Shown piece after piece: positions 1 to 6,203 of a stretch of DNA of 12,800 nucleotides (the stretch's first letter is position 1; the number at the start of each line of letters is the position of its first letter). The DNA lies in the NCBI GenBank assembly GCA_050015935.1, contig JBEKAL010000096.1, positions 1 to 12,800 of the forward strand, in the 5' to 3' direction. The position numbers were made by a program, and so were the translations under genes. The notes under the pieces are model-generated. The model ran no database searches. It worked only from the letters and a program-made list of their open reading frames with translations, and had not been told where the DNA came from. The DNA is from Roseiarcus sp050015935 (GTDB lineage Bacteria > Pseudomonadota > Alphaproteobacteria > Rhizobiales > Beijerinckiaceae).

Positions 1-23
1 AGATGGTCGACGACCCGAGCCAT
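1..23 (-). CDS. Start of an unidentified gene, cut by the left edge
   Basis: Only the first seven codons lie in the window (reading M-A-R-V-V-D-H), so the product cannot be named. The call rests on an ATG at 23-21 on the minus strand preceded by a strong purine-rich ribosome binding site (GGGAGG, plus-strand positions 29-34) at a five-base spacing. The frame is open to the window edge. It points the same way as the two genes to its right, but the repeat element at 121-261 lies between them. Seven codons cannot exclude a chance ATG behind a chance GGAGG. Confidence 0.35.
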
Positions 24-120
24 GTCCGCCTCCCGCGAATCATGGCTCTTCCATCTATCATCCTGATCCCCCCTCCGGAATCCCCCCTCGTCGAGTCAAT
101 CGCCCGGAAACCGTATGACT

Positions 121-261
121 CGTCATGGCCGGGCTTGTCCCCACCATCCACGCCGCCCAGCCGCCGCTTCGTAAGACGAAAAGCGGCGTATTCTCAGCCG
201 CTTCCTGAGGAGTGGAAGCAGCTTCGACGCGTGGATGGCCGGGACAAGCCGGGCCATGACG
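121..261. repeat. Imperfect inverted-repeat element with internal hairpins
   Basis: The 32-base outer arms at 121-152 and 230-261 are near reverse complements with only a few mismatches; both carry a form of the core GGCCGGGCTTGTCC. Between them are two further hairpins: an 8-bp stem (162-169 with 181-188) and a 6-bp stem (200-205 with 214-219). The arm sequence resembles a palindromic intergenic repeat I recall as common in Hyphomicrobiales genomes, but I could not search for other copies. It lies 35 bp beyond the stop codon of ohr, so its transcript could fold and act as a 3' end or stabiliser. I see no coding sequence in the 24-295 gap apart from this element. Confidence 0.65.
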
Positions 262-295
262 GCGGTCAGTATTTTCGGCAATTGGTATTGGACGC

Positions 296-736
296 TCAGC
301 CGCCCTCGATCTCGAATTCGATTGCGACATTGCCTCTCGTCGCGTGTGAATAGGCGCAGATGTTCTCGTGGGCCTCGCGAACGAATTGCTCGAGGTCGGC
401 CTGCGGCAAGCTGGGATCGACGATGCGCAATTTCACGGCGATGCCGACCCCGCCCGCCTCGCGTGGGCCGAAGCCGACGGAGCAGGTCACGCTCGCCCCG
501 CTCGCGTTCTTCTTATGGCCGCGCGCGACGAAATCGACCGCGCCGCCGAAGCAGGCGGCGTAGCCCGCCGCGAAGAGATGCTCCGGCGTCGTCGTCCCCG
601 GCTTGCCGGGGCCGCCCATTTCCTTGGGCACGGAAAGATCGACGCTGACCAACTTGTCGGTCGTTTCGGAATGGCCGTTGCGGCCGCCGGTGTTGACGGC
701 GGTCGCGGTGACCAGCGTTTTGACAGGCGAAATCAT
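296..736 (-). CDS. ohr: Organic hydroperoxide resistance protein, Ohr/OsmC family
   Basis: This 146-residue protein is a thiol peroxidase that reduces organic and fatty-acid hydroperoxides in the cytoplasm, using a pair of cysteines recharged by lipoylated proteins. The length and all key features of the Ohr branch are visible: Arg19 in a GGRNG segment, Glu52 in PEHLFAAGYAACF, the peroxidatic Cys62, and the resolving Cys127 in ENICAYSHATRGN. The Arg-Glu pair that activates the first cysteine is intact, so it should be active. The start is well supported by GAGGAGG eight bases upstream of the ATG. Many ohr genes sit beside the MarR-type repressor gene ohrR; none is visible here, and I found no obvious OhrR-type operator in the 76 bp before the gene. 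It lies downstream of the YkuD gene on the same strand, with a hairpin between them, so separate expression is likely. Confidence 0.93.
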   Translation of the reverse strand: MISPVKTLVTATAVNTGGRNGHSETTDKLVSVDLSVPKEMGGPGKPGTTTPEHLFAAGYAACFGGAVDFVARGHKKNASGASVTCSVGFGPREAGGVGIAVKLRIVDPSLPQADLEQFVREAHENICAYSHATRGNVAIEFEIEGG

Positions 737-766
737 CCTCGGGCCTCCTCTCTAGCGCTGCCTCAT

Positions 767-787
767 CGCTCGAGAGACGCTCGAGCG
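767..787 (-). terminator. Hairpin between YkuD gene and ohr
   Basis: A perfect 8-bp inverted repeat (CGCTCGAG at 767-774 and CTCGAGCG at 780-787) flanks a 5-base loop, about 25 bp past the YkuD stop codon on the minus strand. There is no following T-run, so it is not a textbook intrinsic terminator. It may still mark the end of the YkuD transcript, or simply be an mRNA stem upstream of ohr. Confidence 0.35.
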
Positions 788-812
788 GCGTGAGTCTGGC
801 CGTCGGTCGTGG

Positions 813-1433
813 CTATTTGACGACGACGGGGGTGCCGATGTGAACGCGACTGTAGAGGTCGATGACGTCGAGATCGCGCATGCGAATGCAGCCCGACGAA
901 ACGGCCTGACCGATCTCTTCGGGCTCGTTGGTGCCGTGAATGCGGTAGAGCGTGTCACGATCGCCCTGATAGAGATAGAGCGCGCGCGCCCCCAGGGGAT
1001 TGTCGTACGCGCCCGCGAGCGGGCCGTGGGCGAGATAGGCCCTGAATTCCGGCCAGCGCTGCATGATCGAGGCGGTCGGCATCCATTGCGGCCATTCGAC
1101 CATGTGTCCGACGGTCGCGCGGCCGGTCCAGCCATAGGACTCGGCGCCGGTCGCGACCTTGTATTGTATCGCCTGCTTGCCAGGCAGCACGAAATAGAGA
1201 TTCTTGGCCATCGTATCGATGACGATCGTTCCCGGCCTCTCCCCGGTCGGGTCGCCGACGCGATTGCGCACGATCGGGATCGACCATTCCTCCGCAGGGG
1301 CGAGCGCCATCATCGCCTTGTCGTGAGGCGTCAACTTCGTGTCGAGCGCCATCGGCGAGCCGATGGGAGCGCAACCGCTCAAAAGCGCGCCAGCCATAAA
1401 CACCGCGCCGATCGTGAAAACCCTGCCAGCCAT
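813..1433 (-). CDS. L,D-transpeptidase (YkuD domain), predicted lipoprotein
   Basis: A 206-residue periplasmic enzyme of the ErfK/YbiS/YcfS/YnhG group, which forms 3-3 cross-links in peptidoglycan or attaches proteins to it. The N-terminus is a short hydrophobic signal ending in the lipobox Leu-Ser-Gly-Cys (residues 18-21). Ala follows the Cys, which fits transfer to the outer membrane by the usual sorting rule. The YkuD domain runs from about residue 68 to the end. The catalytic signature is complete: His166 in YRIHGTNEP, then Ser180-Gly181-Cys182 and Arg184 in SSGCIRMRDLD. The ribosome binding site before the ATG is weak, but the signal peptide starts at this Met and no other start would keep it whole. 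The gene is flanked by a 376-bp gap upstream and ohr downstream. The exact substrate (cross-linking or lipoprotein anchoring) cannot be told from sequence. Confidence 0.9.
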   Translation of the reverse strand: MAGRVFTIGAVFMAGALLSGCAPIGSPMALDTKLTPHDKAMMALAPAEEWSIPIVRNRVGDPTGERPGTIVIDTMAKNLYFVLPGKQAIQYKVATGAESYGWTGRATVGHMVEWPQWMPTASIMQRWPEFRAYLAHGPLAGAYDNPLGARALYLYQGDRDTLYRIHGTNEPEEIGQAVSSGCIRMRDLDVIDLYSRVHIGTPVVVK

Positions 1434-1690
1434 CTCAACGCCCGCCGCCCCAGTTCAGAATTCGCTTACCATAAGGCCGACTCGTTTACCGAATCTTTCC
1501 CATGCGAGTGAACGTTTACGTGAATGACGTCCGCCGCGCCACTGTTTCGCCCCTACGGCAGGCTCGCAAAGCCGGTCACATCGTCGTTACGGGACGACCG
1601 TGACGCGAATAACACGCTTTTTCCAACGTCGACGCGTGATTGCGACGGCGCCGGCGGCCCGGCCCGGGCATGATCGAGCCCGGAATCCCC

Positions 1691-1730
1691 TGAGCAGGCT
1701 TGCGTTGGCGAGCCAGCGCAAGCCTGCTTA
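1691..1730. terminator. Long 17-bp hairpin with CGAG tetraloop
   Basis: The arms AGCAGGCTTGCGTTGGC (1693-1709) and GCCAGCGCAAGCCTGCT (1712-1728) pair along 17 bp with one T-G wobble. The innermost C-G pair closes around GA, giving in practice a CGAG tetraloop, and the stem can extend by two more pairs to 1691-1730. It lies about 80 bp past the stop of the minus-strand GNAT gene and could end or stabilise that transcript. No T-run follows on either strand, so a classical Rho-independent terminator is not shown; a repeat element or 3'-protective stem fits equally well. Confidence 0.45.
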
Positions 1731-1736
1731 GAGCCC

Positions 1737-1786
1737 TTTGATAAAGCACGATTTTATCGGAAAACCGGCACCCGCTTTTTCGAAAT
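1737..1786. repeat. Probable relic of a dispersed Hyphomicrobiales intergenic repeat
   Basis: The stretch around CGGAAAACCGGCACCC (from 1759) followed by GCTTTTTCG forms an imperfect palindrome: CGGAAAA then CGG pairs with CCG then TTTTTCG, with a single C-C mismatch and a three-base loop. I recall very similar AT-flanked sequences repeated between genes in many Rhizobiales genomes, usually with the form TCGGAAAACCGG. The assignment rests on that memory and on its position just beyond the end of a gene; no second copy is present in this window. Confidence 0.4.
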
Positions 1787-1809
1787 CCAGCCTGGACGAC
1801 CGCCCGGCT

Positions 1810-2952
1810 TCACGAGCGTTTGCGTCCGAGCAAAGGGTTGATTGCGCGCTTGGCGAGTTCCCTCAAGCGTTGTTTCGCCTCGGCCGCGGCGAGCCCCAGC
1901 GCGAAGCCGCGCGCCGGGCCGGCGTCAAGCGCCAGCGCGAGATCGGCGACGTCGAGCCGCGCGCGCCACAACCGGTCGATCATGGGATAGTCGGAAATCG
2001 CGCAGGAATCGATCAGCGCCAGACCCGGCTTGCGCTCCAGGGCGCGCGACAGATCGAGCGTCAATTGCAATCCCGGCGAATATTCGGCGAAGCGCTCGTC
2101 ATAGGCGGTTTTCCAATAGAAGGCGCGCTCTCCCGAGCGCAGCACGAGGCCGATGGCGATCGGTTCGCCGTCGAGCGCGAGGCTGTGCACGCCGAGCTGG
2201 CCGCGCGCCGCGAATCGTCCGAGCATTTCGCGCGTGAACGCCGCGCGGGCGGGGTCGGCGCCGAGCGCGGTGCCCCGCGCGCCTTTCCATCCCCGCTGCT
2301 CGAGCGCCAGGAACGCCTCGACGCCGCCGACGTCGTCGCCGGCCGTCGCCTCCAAGCGGCCGCGCTCTTCCAGGCGCCGGCGCTGGCGCGCCCATTCCTT
2401 GCGGCGCTTTTTGTCGAGGTTCGCTTCGAAGCGGGACGTCGGGCCGGCCGGCAGCGCGGCGCGCCGGCGCTGATTTCTGCTCTCCAGGCGCAGCGATTCA
2501 CGGGCGGCGAAGGCCTTGACGGCCCGATCGACCGGTCCATTCGTCTCCAGAGACGGCAGCAAGAGTCCGTGAACGCCGCGCCGTTCGCGCCTGAGCCAGG
2601 CGAGAATCGCGCCCAGCGCTCGCCCGGCCTGGTCGCGATCGAGGGCGATCGCGGCCAGCCCGGCCTGTTCGCTGCGCCAGACGCGCGCCAGGCCGAGCGG
2701 CAGGCGGGGAAATTCGAGCGCGGCCATGCCGATCAACGTTTCCCGCGCCGGGTCGCTCCAGACCAGCAACGTGGCGACGCGACCCGCCGGGGCGAGGCGC
2801 ACGAGCGCGGGAATGACGAACGCGCTCTCGGCGAAGACGTTGGGTTCGGCGGCGCGCGCGGCGAGATCCAGCCACGCCGCCTCGTAGCGCGCGAGATCGC
2901 GCGGGCCCGGCGTCTCGACAAAGACGGCGTCGCCGGCCCTTGGCTCCGTCAC
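1810..2952 (-). CDS. GNAT-fold acyltransferase, CelD/BcsL-like (Acetyltransf_6)
   Basis: A 380-residue protein with a GNAT-type domain of the CelD/BcsL and FemAB-like group in its second half (about residues 175-325). It has the basic helix KKRRKEWARQRRRLEERG (181-198) and the segment FYWKTAYDERFAEYSPG (278-294), the most recognisable signature of this family. Members are linked to polysaccharide, lipid or envelope modification, but most have no known substrate. I place the start at a GTG (2952-2950) whose last two bases form part of the TGA stop of the upstream acyl-CoA synthetase gene (GTGA overlap), with GGAG about ten bases upstream. An in-frame start further up, at 3006, would lie wholly inside the synthetase gene and is less likely. 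The overlap suggests translational coupling, so the synthetase may provide the acyl-CoA donor; that link is inference. No signal peptide or membrane segment is seen. Confidence 0.78.
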   Translation of the reverse strand: MTEPRAGDAVFVETPGPRDLARYEAAWLDLAARAAEPNVFAESAFVIPALVRLAPAGRVATLLVWSDPARETLIGMAALEFPRLPLGLARVWRSEQAGLAAIALDRDQAGRALGAILAWLRRERRGVHGLLLPSLETNGPVDRAVKAFAARESLRLESRNQRRRAALPAGPTSRFEANLDKKRRKEWARQRRRLEERGRLEATAGDDVGGVEAFLALEQRGWKGARGTALGADPARAAFTREMLGRFAARGQLGVHSLALDGEPIAIGLVLRSGERAFYWKTAYDERFAEYSPGLQLTLDLSRALERKPGLALIDSCAISDYPMIDRLWRARLDVADLALALDAGPARGFALGLAAAEAKQRLRELAKRAINPLLGRKRS

Positions 2953-4748
2953 AATTTGATCGCTCCGGCCTTGAGGTCCGCGACAAAGGCCTCGTCGACG
3001 CGGCAATAGACGCCTTGGCCGCGATCGTCAAAAAAGATCGAATCGCCGCCGCGCGCGGGATCGAAGCCTTGCGCGACCAGCTCGGTCTTTTTCGGCTTGA
3101 AGGTGCTGGTGAGATCGAACTTCGGGCGAAAACGCAGAAAGACCGGGCGCGCATAAGCGGGCAGGCGCTCGGCGATCAGTCCGCGCAGCCCGATCAGATC
3201 GAAAGTCGCGATATTGTCGACGACAAGCGCCGCCATGCCGGCGCGTCCCTCGTGGGCGGGAATGGCGACGCCATAGACGATCGCTTCGAGCACGCCGGGA
3301 AAAATCGCGATCGTCTCGGCGACTTCGGTCGTCGAGACGGTTTGGCCCTTCCAGCGAAACGTGTCGCCGATGCGGTCGACGAAGTAATAATAGCCGCGCG
3401 CGTCGCGCTTGAGCAGGTCGCCGGTGCGGAACCACGAGTCGCCCGGACGGAAAACGTCGCGCAGGATTTTCGCGTTCGTGGCCGCAGAATCGGCGTAGCC
3501 GTCGAAGCGCGCGGCGGGCTTGTTCGGATCTTCGAGGATTTCGCTGAGCAATTCGCCGGGCTCGTCGACGCCGCATTCGATGCAATGCCCGCGCACGTCG
3601 CGCTTCTCGACGCACTCGCCGACGTCGAAGGCGACGGTCTTGATCGGCATGCGCTTGGCGGCCCATCCCGGCAAACGTCCCACCGCGCCCGGGTGCGAAT
3701 CGAAATTGAACAGCGCGATGTTGCCTTCGGTCGCGGCATAGAATTCGAGCACGTCGCCAATGCCGAAACGCGCCTGAAACGCCGAAAAGATATCCGGCCG
3801 CAGCCCGTTGCCGACGCACAGACGGATTCGATGCGCGCGGTCGTTGGCGCTCGGCGGCGCGTTGAGAAGATAGCGGCACAATTCCCCGACATAGGTGAAC
3901 AACGTGCAGCCGTGCTGAATCGCGTCGCTCCAGAATTCGCTCACGGAAAAGCGCTCGCGGATATAGCACGAGCCGCCGACCGAAAGAGCGACGCCGGTCG
4001 CGATGACGCCGCCGTTGGTATGGTACATCGGCAGGCAAATGTACATGCGGTCCTCGGCGCGCGCGTTCGCCGCGGCGGAAAAACCGAGCATGATGCGCAG
4101 CGCGCGCGAATGGGTGATGCGCGCCGCCTTGGGCAGTCCGGTCGTGCCCGACGTGAAGATGAAAAGCGCGGTGTCGTTGATCGTCAGCGCGGGACGCTCT
4201 CGCGCGGCGAGGGGAGCCTCGCCGAAGGTCTCGACCTCTTCGTCGATGCGCGATTCGCCGCCCGCCGTCTCGCCATGGACGAAGACGGCGAGGTCGGCGC
4301 CGAGATGCTCTTGCGCGCTGGCCAATTGCGCCCTCAGAGAGGCCTCGACGATGGCCGCCTTGGCGCCGACGATGGCGACGCTGTGGGCGAGCGAGGGACC
4401 GGTCAGATTGGTGTTGACGAGCGCCGTCGCCACGCCGACGCGCGCGAGACCCATCCAGATCGCGAGATACTCCGGCCGATTGCGCATCATCAGGCAAACC
4501 GCGTCGCCCTTGCCGAGCCCCCGCACAAGCGCCCAATGGGCATAACGGTTCGCTCGGGCTTCGAGCGTGCGATAGGTGAAGGATTCGCTTTGGCCGATGA
4601 GGGCTGGCCTCTCGGCATAGTCTTTGGCCCAACGTTCGAGATAGTCGCCGATTGTCAGCGTCGGCGCCTCGACGACCCGCTTCGCTTGCGACAGAGCGCG
4701 CAGCAGTCCTCTCGCATAGGCGATTTCGTTCTTCAATCGAGCCAGCAT
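2949..4748 (-). CDS. Long-chain acyl-CoA synthetase, FATP/FadD6-like
   Basis: A 599-residue AMP-forming ligase that activates fatty acids to acyl-CoA through an acyl-adenylate. Motifs in order are: the P-loop FTSGTTGLPK (198-207); YAATEG (337-342), which takes the place of the usual YGxTE; SWFRTGD (438-444), with the ATP-ribose-binding Asp444; VDRIGDTFRWKG (457-468); and the C-terminal LTSTFKPKK, with Lys551 at the place of the catalytic lysine. The combination of YAATEGN, FRWKGQTVSTTEVAE and STFKPKK is typical of the fatty acid transport protein (SLC27, very-long-chain) branch rather than of E. coli FadD. Length is normal. The purine run GGGGGA lies 12 bases before the ATG, an adequate but distant ribosome binding site. 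The gene follows cobW after 93 bp containing a hairpin, and overlaps the GNAT start by four bases. Natural chain-length preference cannot be read from sequence. Confidence 0.9.
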   Translation of the reverse strand: MLARLKNEIAYARGLLRALSQAKRVVEAPTLTIGDYLERWAKDYAERPALIGQSESFTYRTLEARANRYAHWALVRGLGKGDAVCLMMRNRPEYLAIWMGLARVGVATALVNTNLTGPSLAHSVAIVGAKAAIVEASLRAQLASAQEHLGADLAVFVHGETAGGESRIDEEVETFGEAPLAARERPALTINDTALFIFTSGTTGLPKAARITHSRALRIMLGFSAAANARAEDRMYICLPMYHTNGGVIATGVALSVGGSCYIRERFSVSEFWSDAIQHGCTLFTYVGELCRYLLNAPPSANDRAHRIRLCVGNGLRPDIFSAFQARFGIGDVLEFYAATEGNIALFNFDSHPGAVGRLPGWAAKRMPIKTVAFDVGECVEKRDVRGHCIECGVDEPGELLSEILEDPNKPAARFDGYADSAATNAKILRDVFRPGDSWFRTGDLLKRDARGYYYFVDRIGDTFRWKGQTVSTTEVAETIAIFPGVLEAIVYGVAIPAHEGRAGMAALVVDNIATFDLIGLRGLIAERLPAYARPVFLRFRPKFDLTSTFKPKKTELVAQGFDPARGGDSIFFDDRGQGVYCRVDEAFVADLKAGAIKL

Positions 4749-4824
4749 GCCGGCGCTTGGTCCCCCGTGGCGAACGTGACTGCGATAGTTACTAGCGAGA
4801 TTGCCGAAATGACAAGCCGCGCCT

Positions 4825-4840
4825 CGAGGCTTTCGCCTCG
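4825..4840 (-). terminator. GAAA-tetraloop hairpin just past the cobW stop
   Basis: On the minus strand CGAGGC and GCCTCG pair around a GAAA tetraloop, starting two bases after the cobW stop codon. The 6-bp GC-rich stem with a stable GNRA loop would form in the cobW transcript. The following minus-strand bases include TTGTCATTT but no solid T-run, so termination may be partial and the synthetase gene could be read through from cobW or have its own promoter in the remaining 76 bp. Confidence 0.45.
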
Positions 4841-4841
4841 C

Positions 4842-5906
4842 TTACGGGAGCTCCCAGCCCAGCAGCCCGCCCAGCCGCGGGGCCAATGGGTTTTCGGAGA
4901 GCGCCGCGAAGTCGGGCGCGTCGATTTGCGGCTCGCCGGACAACGCGCCCCACAGCCGGTCGATCGCCGCGCGCTCGACGCCGTCGACAATGACGACGAC
5001 GCGCGTCCTGCGGTCGCCATCCGGCCAGGCCGCGAGGCGGCGCGGCGCGTGAAAGACGTGTTGCGCGCCGTGAATGACGAGCGGTTGGTCGGGATGCTCG
5101 GCGAGCGCGACAAGGCCTTTGATTCGCAGCAGCCGCGGACCGAGCATCGCGTGCAGCAGCGTCTGAAAACGCGCGAAAGCGGGCGCGCCTACGGGTTTCC
5201 CCGCGGCGAAGGCAAAGGCGCGAAGCGAGGCGGGGTGCGGGAGCGCGCTCGGCGCTGCGTCGGCCAGCGAAATCCCGACCGGCTCGGCCAAGAACTCCGC
5301 GGCGCCGAGTTCCCCGGCGGCGACGTCGAACATCGGCGCGAAGGGATTGAGAGCGCTGAGCGCGGCGCGTAGCGCCGCGAGCCTCGCGCCGCGCACGGGG
5401 CCGGCGATCAGATCGGTCTTGGTCAGACCGATGCGGTCGGCGAGCGCGATCTGGCGCTGAGCTTCGCGATGGGCGCCGAGCGTCGCCAATCCATTGACGG
5501 CGTCGACGAGCGTGGTCACGCCGCTAAGGCGAAAGCGCGTCGCCACAATCGGATCGGCCGTCAGCGCGCGAAGGATCGGCGCAGGATCGGCCAGGCCCGT
5601 CGTCTCCAACACGACGCGCGCGAAGGGCGCGCCGGCGCCGCTATCGCGCCGGCGAGCCAAGTCCCCGAGGCGGTCGACGAGATCGCCGCGCAAAGCGCAG
5701 CAAAGACAGCCCGAATCCAACGAGATCACCTCGCCGGCGACGGCTTCGAACAGCAAGTGATCGAGGCCGATCTCGCCCCATTCGTTGACGATCACCAGCG
5801 TATCGACGAGTTCGCGCGCGCGCAGCAGCCGATTGATCAGCGTCGTCTTGCCGCCGCCGAGAAAGCCCGTCACGACATGAAGCGGAATAACCTCGGCGTC
5901 GGTCAC
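4842..5906 (-). CDS. CobW/COG0523 family GTPase, probable metal chaperone
   Basis: A 354-residue G3E-family GTPase. Members of COG0523 deliver metals, mostly zinc or cobalt, to client enzymes. The N-terminal GTPase domain has the Walker A GFLGGGKT (14-21), the metal-binding GCLCC motif with Cys67, Cys69 and Cys70, a Walker B-like VVLETTGLADP (98-108) and the base-recognition motif TKTD (162-165). A CobW C-terminal domain follows from roughly residue 225. There is no histidine-rich stretch of the kind seen in some zinc-binding members. The start is a GTG (5906-5904); no in-frame alternative was found upstream, and the Walker A position fits the family. A 35-codon ORF ends in a GTGA overlap with this start, which may couple translation. 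The gene diverges from the RNase D-like gene. No cobalamin gene, Zur-type site or metal transporter is nearby, so the client and metal are unknown. Confidence 0.88.
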   Translation of the reverse strand: MTDAEVIPLHVVTGFLGGGKTTLINRLLRARELVDTLVIVNEWGEIGLDHLLFEAVAGEVISLDSGCLCCALRGDLVDRLGDLARRRDSGAGAPFARVVLETTGLADPAPILRALTADPIVATRFRLSGVTTLVDAVNGLATLGAHREAQRQIALADRIGLTKTDLIAGPVRGARLAALRAALSALNPFAPMFDVAAGELGAAEFLAEPVGISLADAAPSALPHPASLRAFAFAAGKPVGAPAFARFQTLLHAMLGPRLLRIKGLVALAEHPDQPLVIHGAQHVFHAPRRLAAWPDGDRRTRVVVIVDGVERAAIDRLWGALSGEPQIDAPDFAALSENPLAPRLGGLLGWELP

Positions 5907-6010
5907 GGGTCGGCCGACGCCGATGCGCCGGGAAAAGCCGGCGCCGTCTCGGCCAGAGCGAAGGCCGTCGTAGCGGGCTGCAGTGCGCTCGGCGTTTGTT
6001 GCGCGGTCAT
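5903..6010 (-). CDS. Candidate small ORF overlapping the cobW start
   Basis: An ATG at 6010-6008 opens a 35-codon frame rich in Ala, Thr and Pro (beginning MTAQQTPSALQPATTAF). Its TGA stop shares bases with the GTG start of cobW (GTGA), the arrangement seen in translationally coupled genes. Most of its third codon bases are G or C, as in the real genes here. Against it: no Shine-Dalgarno sequence precedes the ATG, and in DNA this GC-rich a frame of this length arises easily by chance. I do not recognise the peptide. Confidence 0.3.
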   Translation of the reverse strand: MTAQQTPSALQPATTAFALAETAPAFPGASASADP

Positions 6011-6080
6011 GTCGGCGCCGAAACTAGAACGCGGCGCCGCCGCTGCGCAAGTCTCGCTCGGCGGTTCTCGATGCGCTCGC

Positions 6081-6109
6081 TTGACGCTTCCTGGCCCGCC
6101 TGCTAATCA
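6081..6109 (+). promoter_or_regulatory. Possible promoter for the RNase D-like gene
   Basis: TTGACG at 6081-6086 matches five of six bases of the -35 consensus. After 17 bp comes TAATCA (6104-6109), a poor but AT-rich -10 in a GC-rich setting. It lies about 25 bp before the small ORF at 6135 and 90 bp before the exonuclease gene. Alphaproteobacterial promoters often conserve the -35 better than the -10, so this is plausible but weak. Confidence 0.3.
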
Positions 6110-6134
6110 TACGACGCCTCACCAGGGCAAAAGA

Positions 6135-6203
6135 ATGAAACAAATCAACGTACTACGTGATCGCCCGACGGGATGCGCGGCGCAGGGGAGCGGCGCGCGA
6201 TGA
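6135..6203 (+). CDS. Candidate 22-residue leader ORF upstream of the RNase D-like gene
   Basis: An ATG at 6135 with AGGG seven bases upstream opens a 22-residue frame (starts MKQINVLRDRPTGC) that ends in TGA at 6201-6203. The stop overlaps the ATG of the exonuclease gene (ATGA at 6200-6203), as in coupled pairs. Early codons such as AAA, GTA and CTA are unlike the GC-rich usage of neighbours, which may mean a low-efficiency leader or simply non-coding sequence. It could control ribosome access to the exonuclease start. Chance is a serious alternative at this length. Confidence 0.35.
   Translation: MKQINVLRDRPTGCAAQGSGAR

Larger units (their letters stand above)
1434..1809. other. Gene-free gap with several hairpins
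   Basis: This gap separates the YkuD gene from the GNAT gene, both on the minus strand. I see no convincing coding sequence. It should hold the YkuD promoter. The motif CGTTTAC occurs twice, at 1483-1489 and 1513-1519, exactly 30 bp apart, which could be a binding site pair or chance. Other structures are an interrupted hairpin at 1575-1604 (GTCAC/GTGAC outside, GTCGT/ACGAC inside), a 6-bp stem at 1664-1683, the long hairpin at 1691-1730 and the repeat relic at 1737-1786. Confidence 0.6.

Noticed and set aside
1738..3009. A 423-codon plus-strand frame opposite the GNAT gene
   Set aside because: The minus-strand frame has a coherent GNAT signature and a coupled start; the plus-strand product is Arg/Ala/Gln-rich filler.
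2940..5372. An 810-codon open frame on the plus strand opposite the acyl-CoA synthetase and cobW genes
   Set aside because: It spans two genes that are well identified on the minus strand, and its product is low-complexity Arg/Ala/Asp-rich sequence without family motifs.
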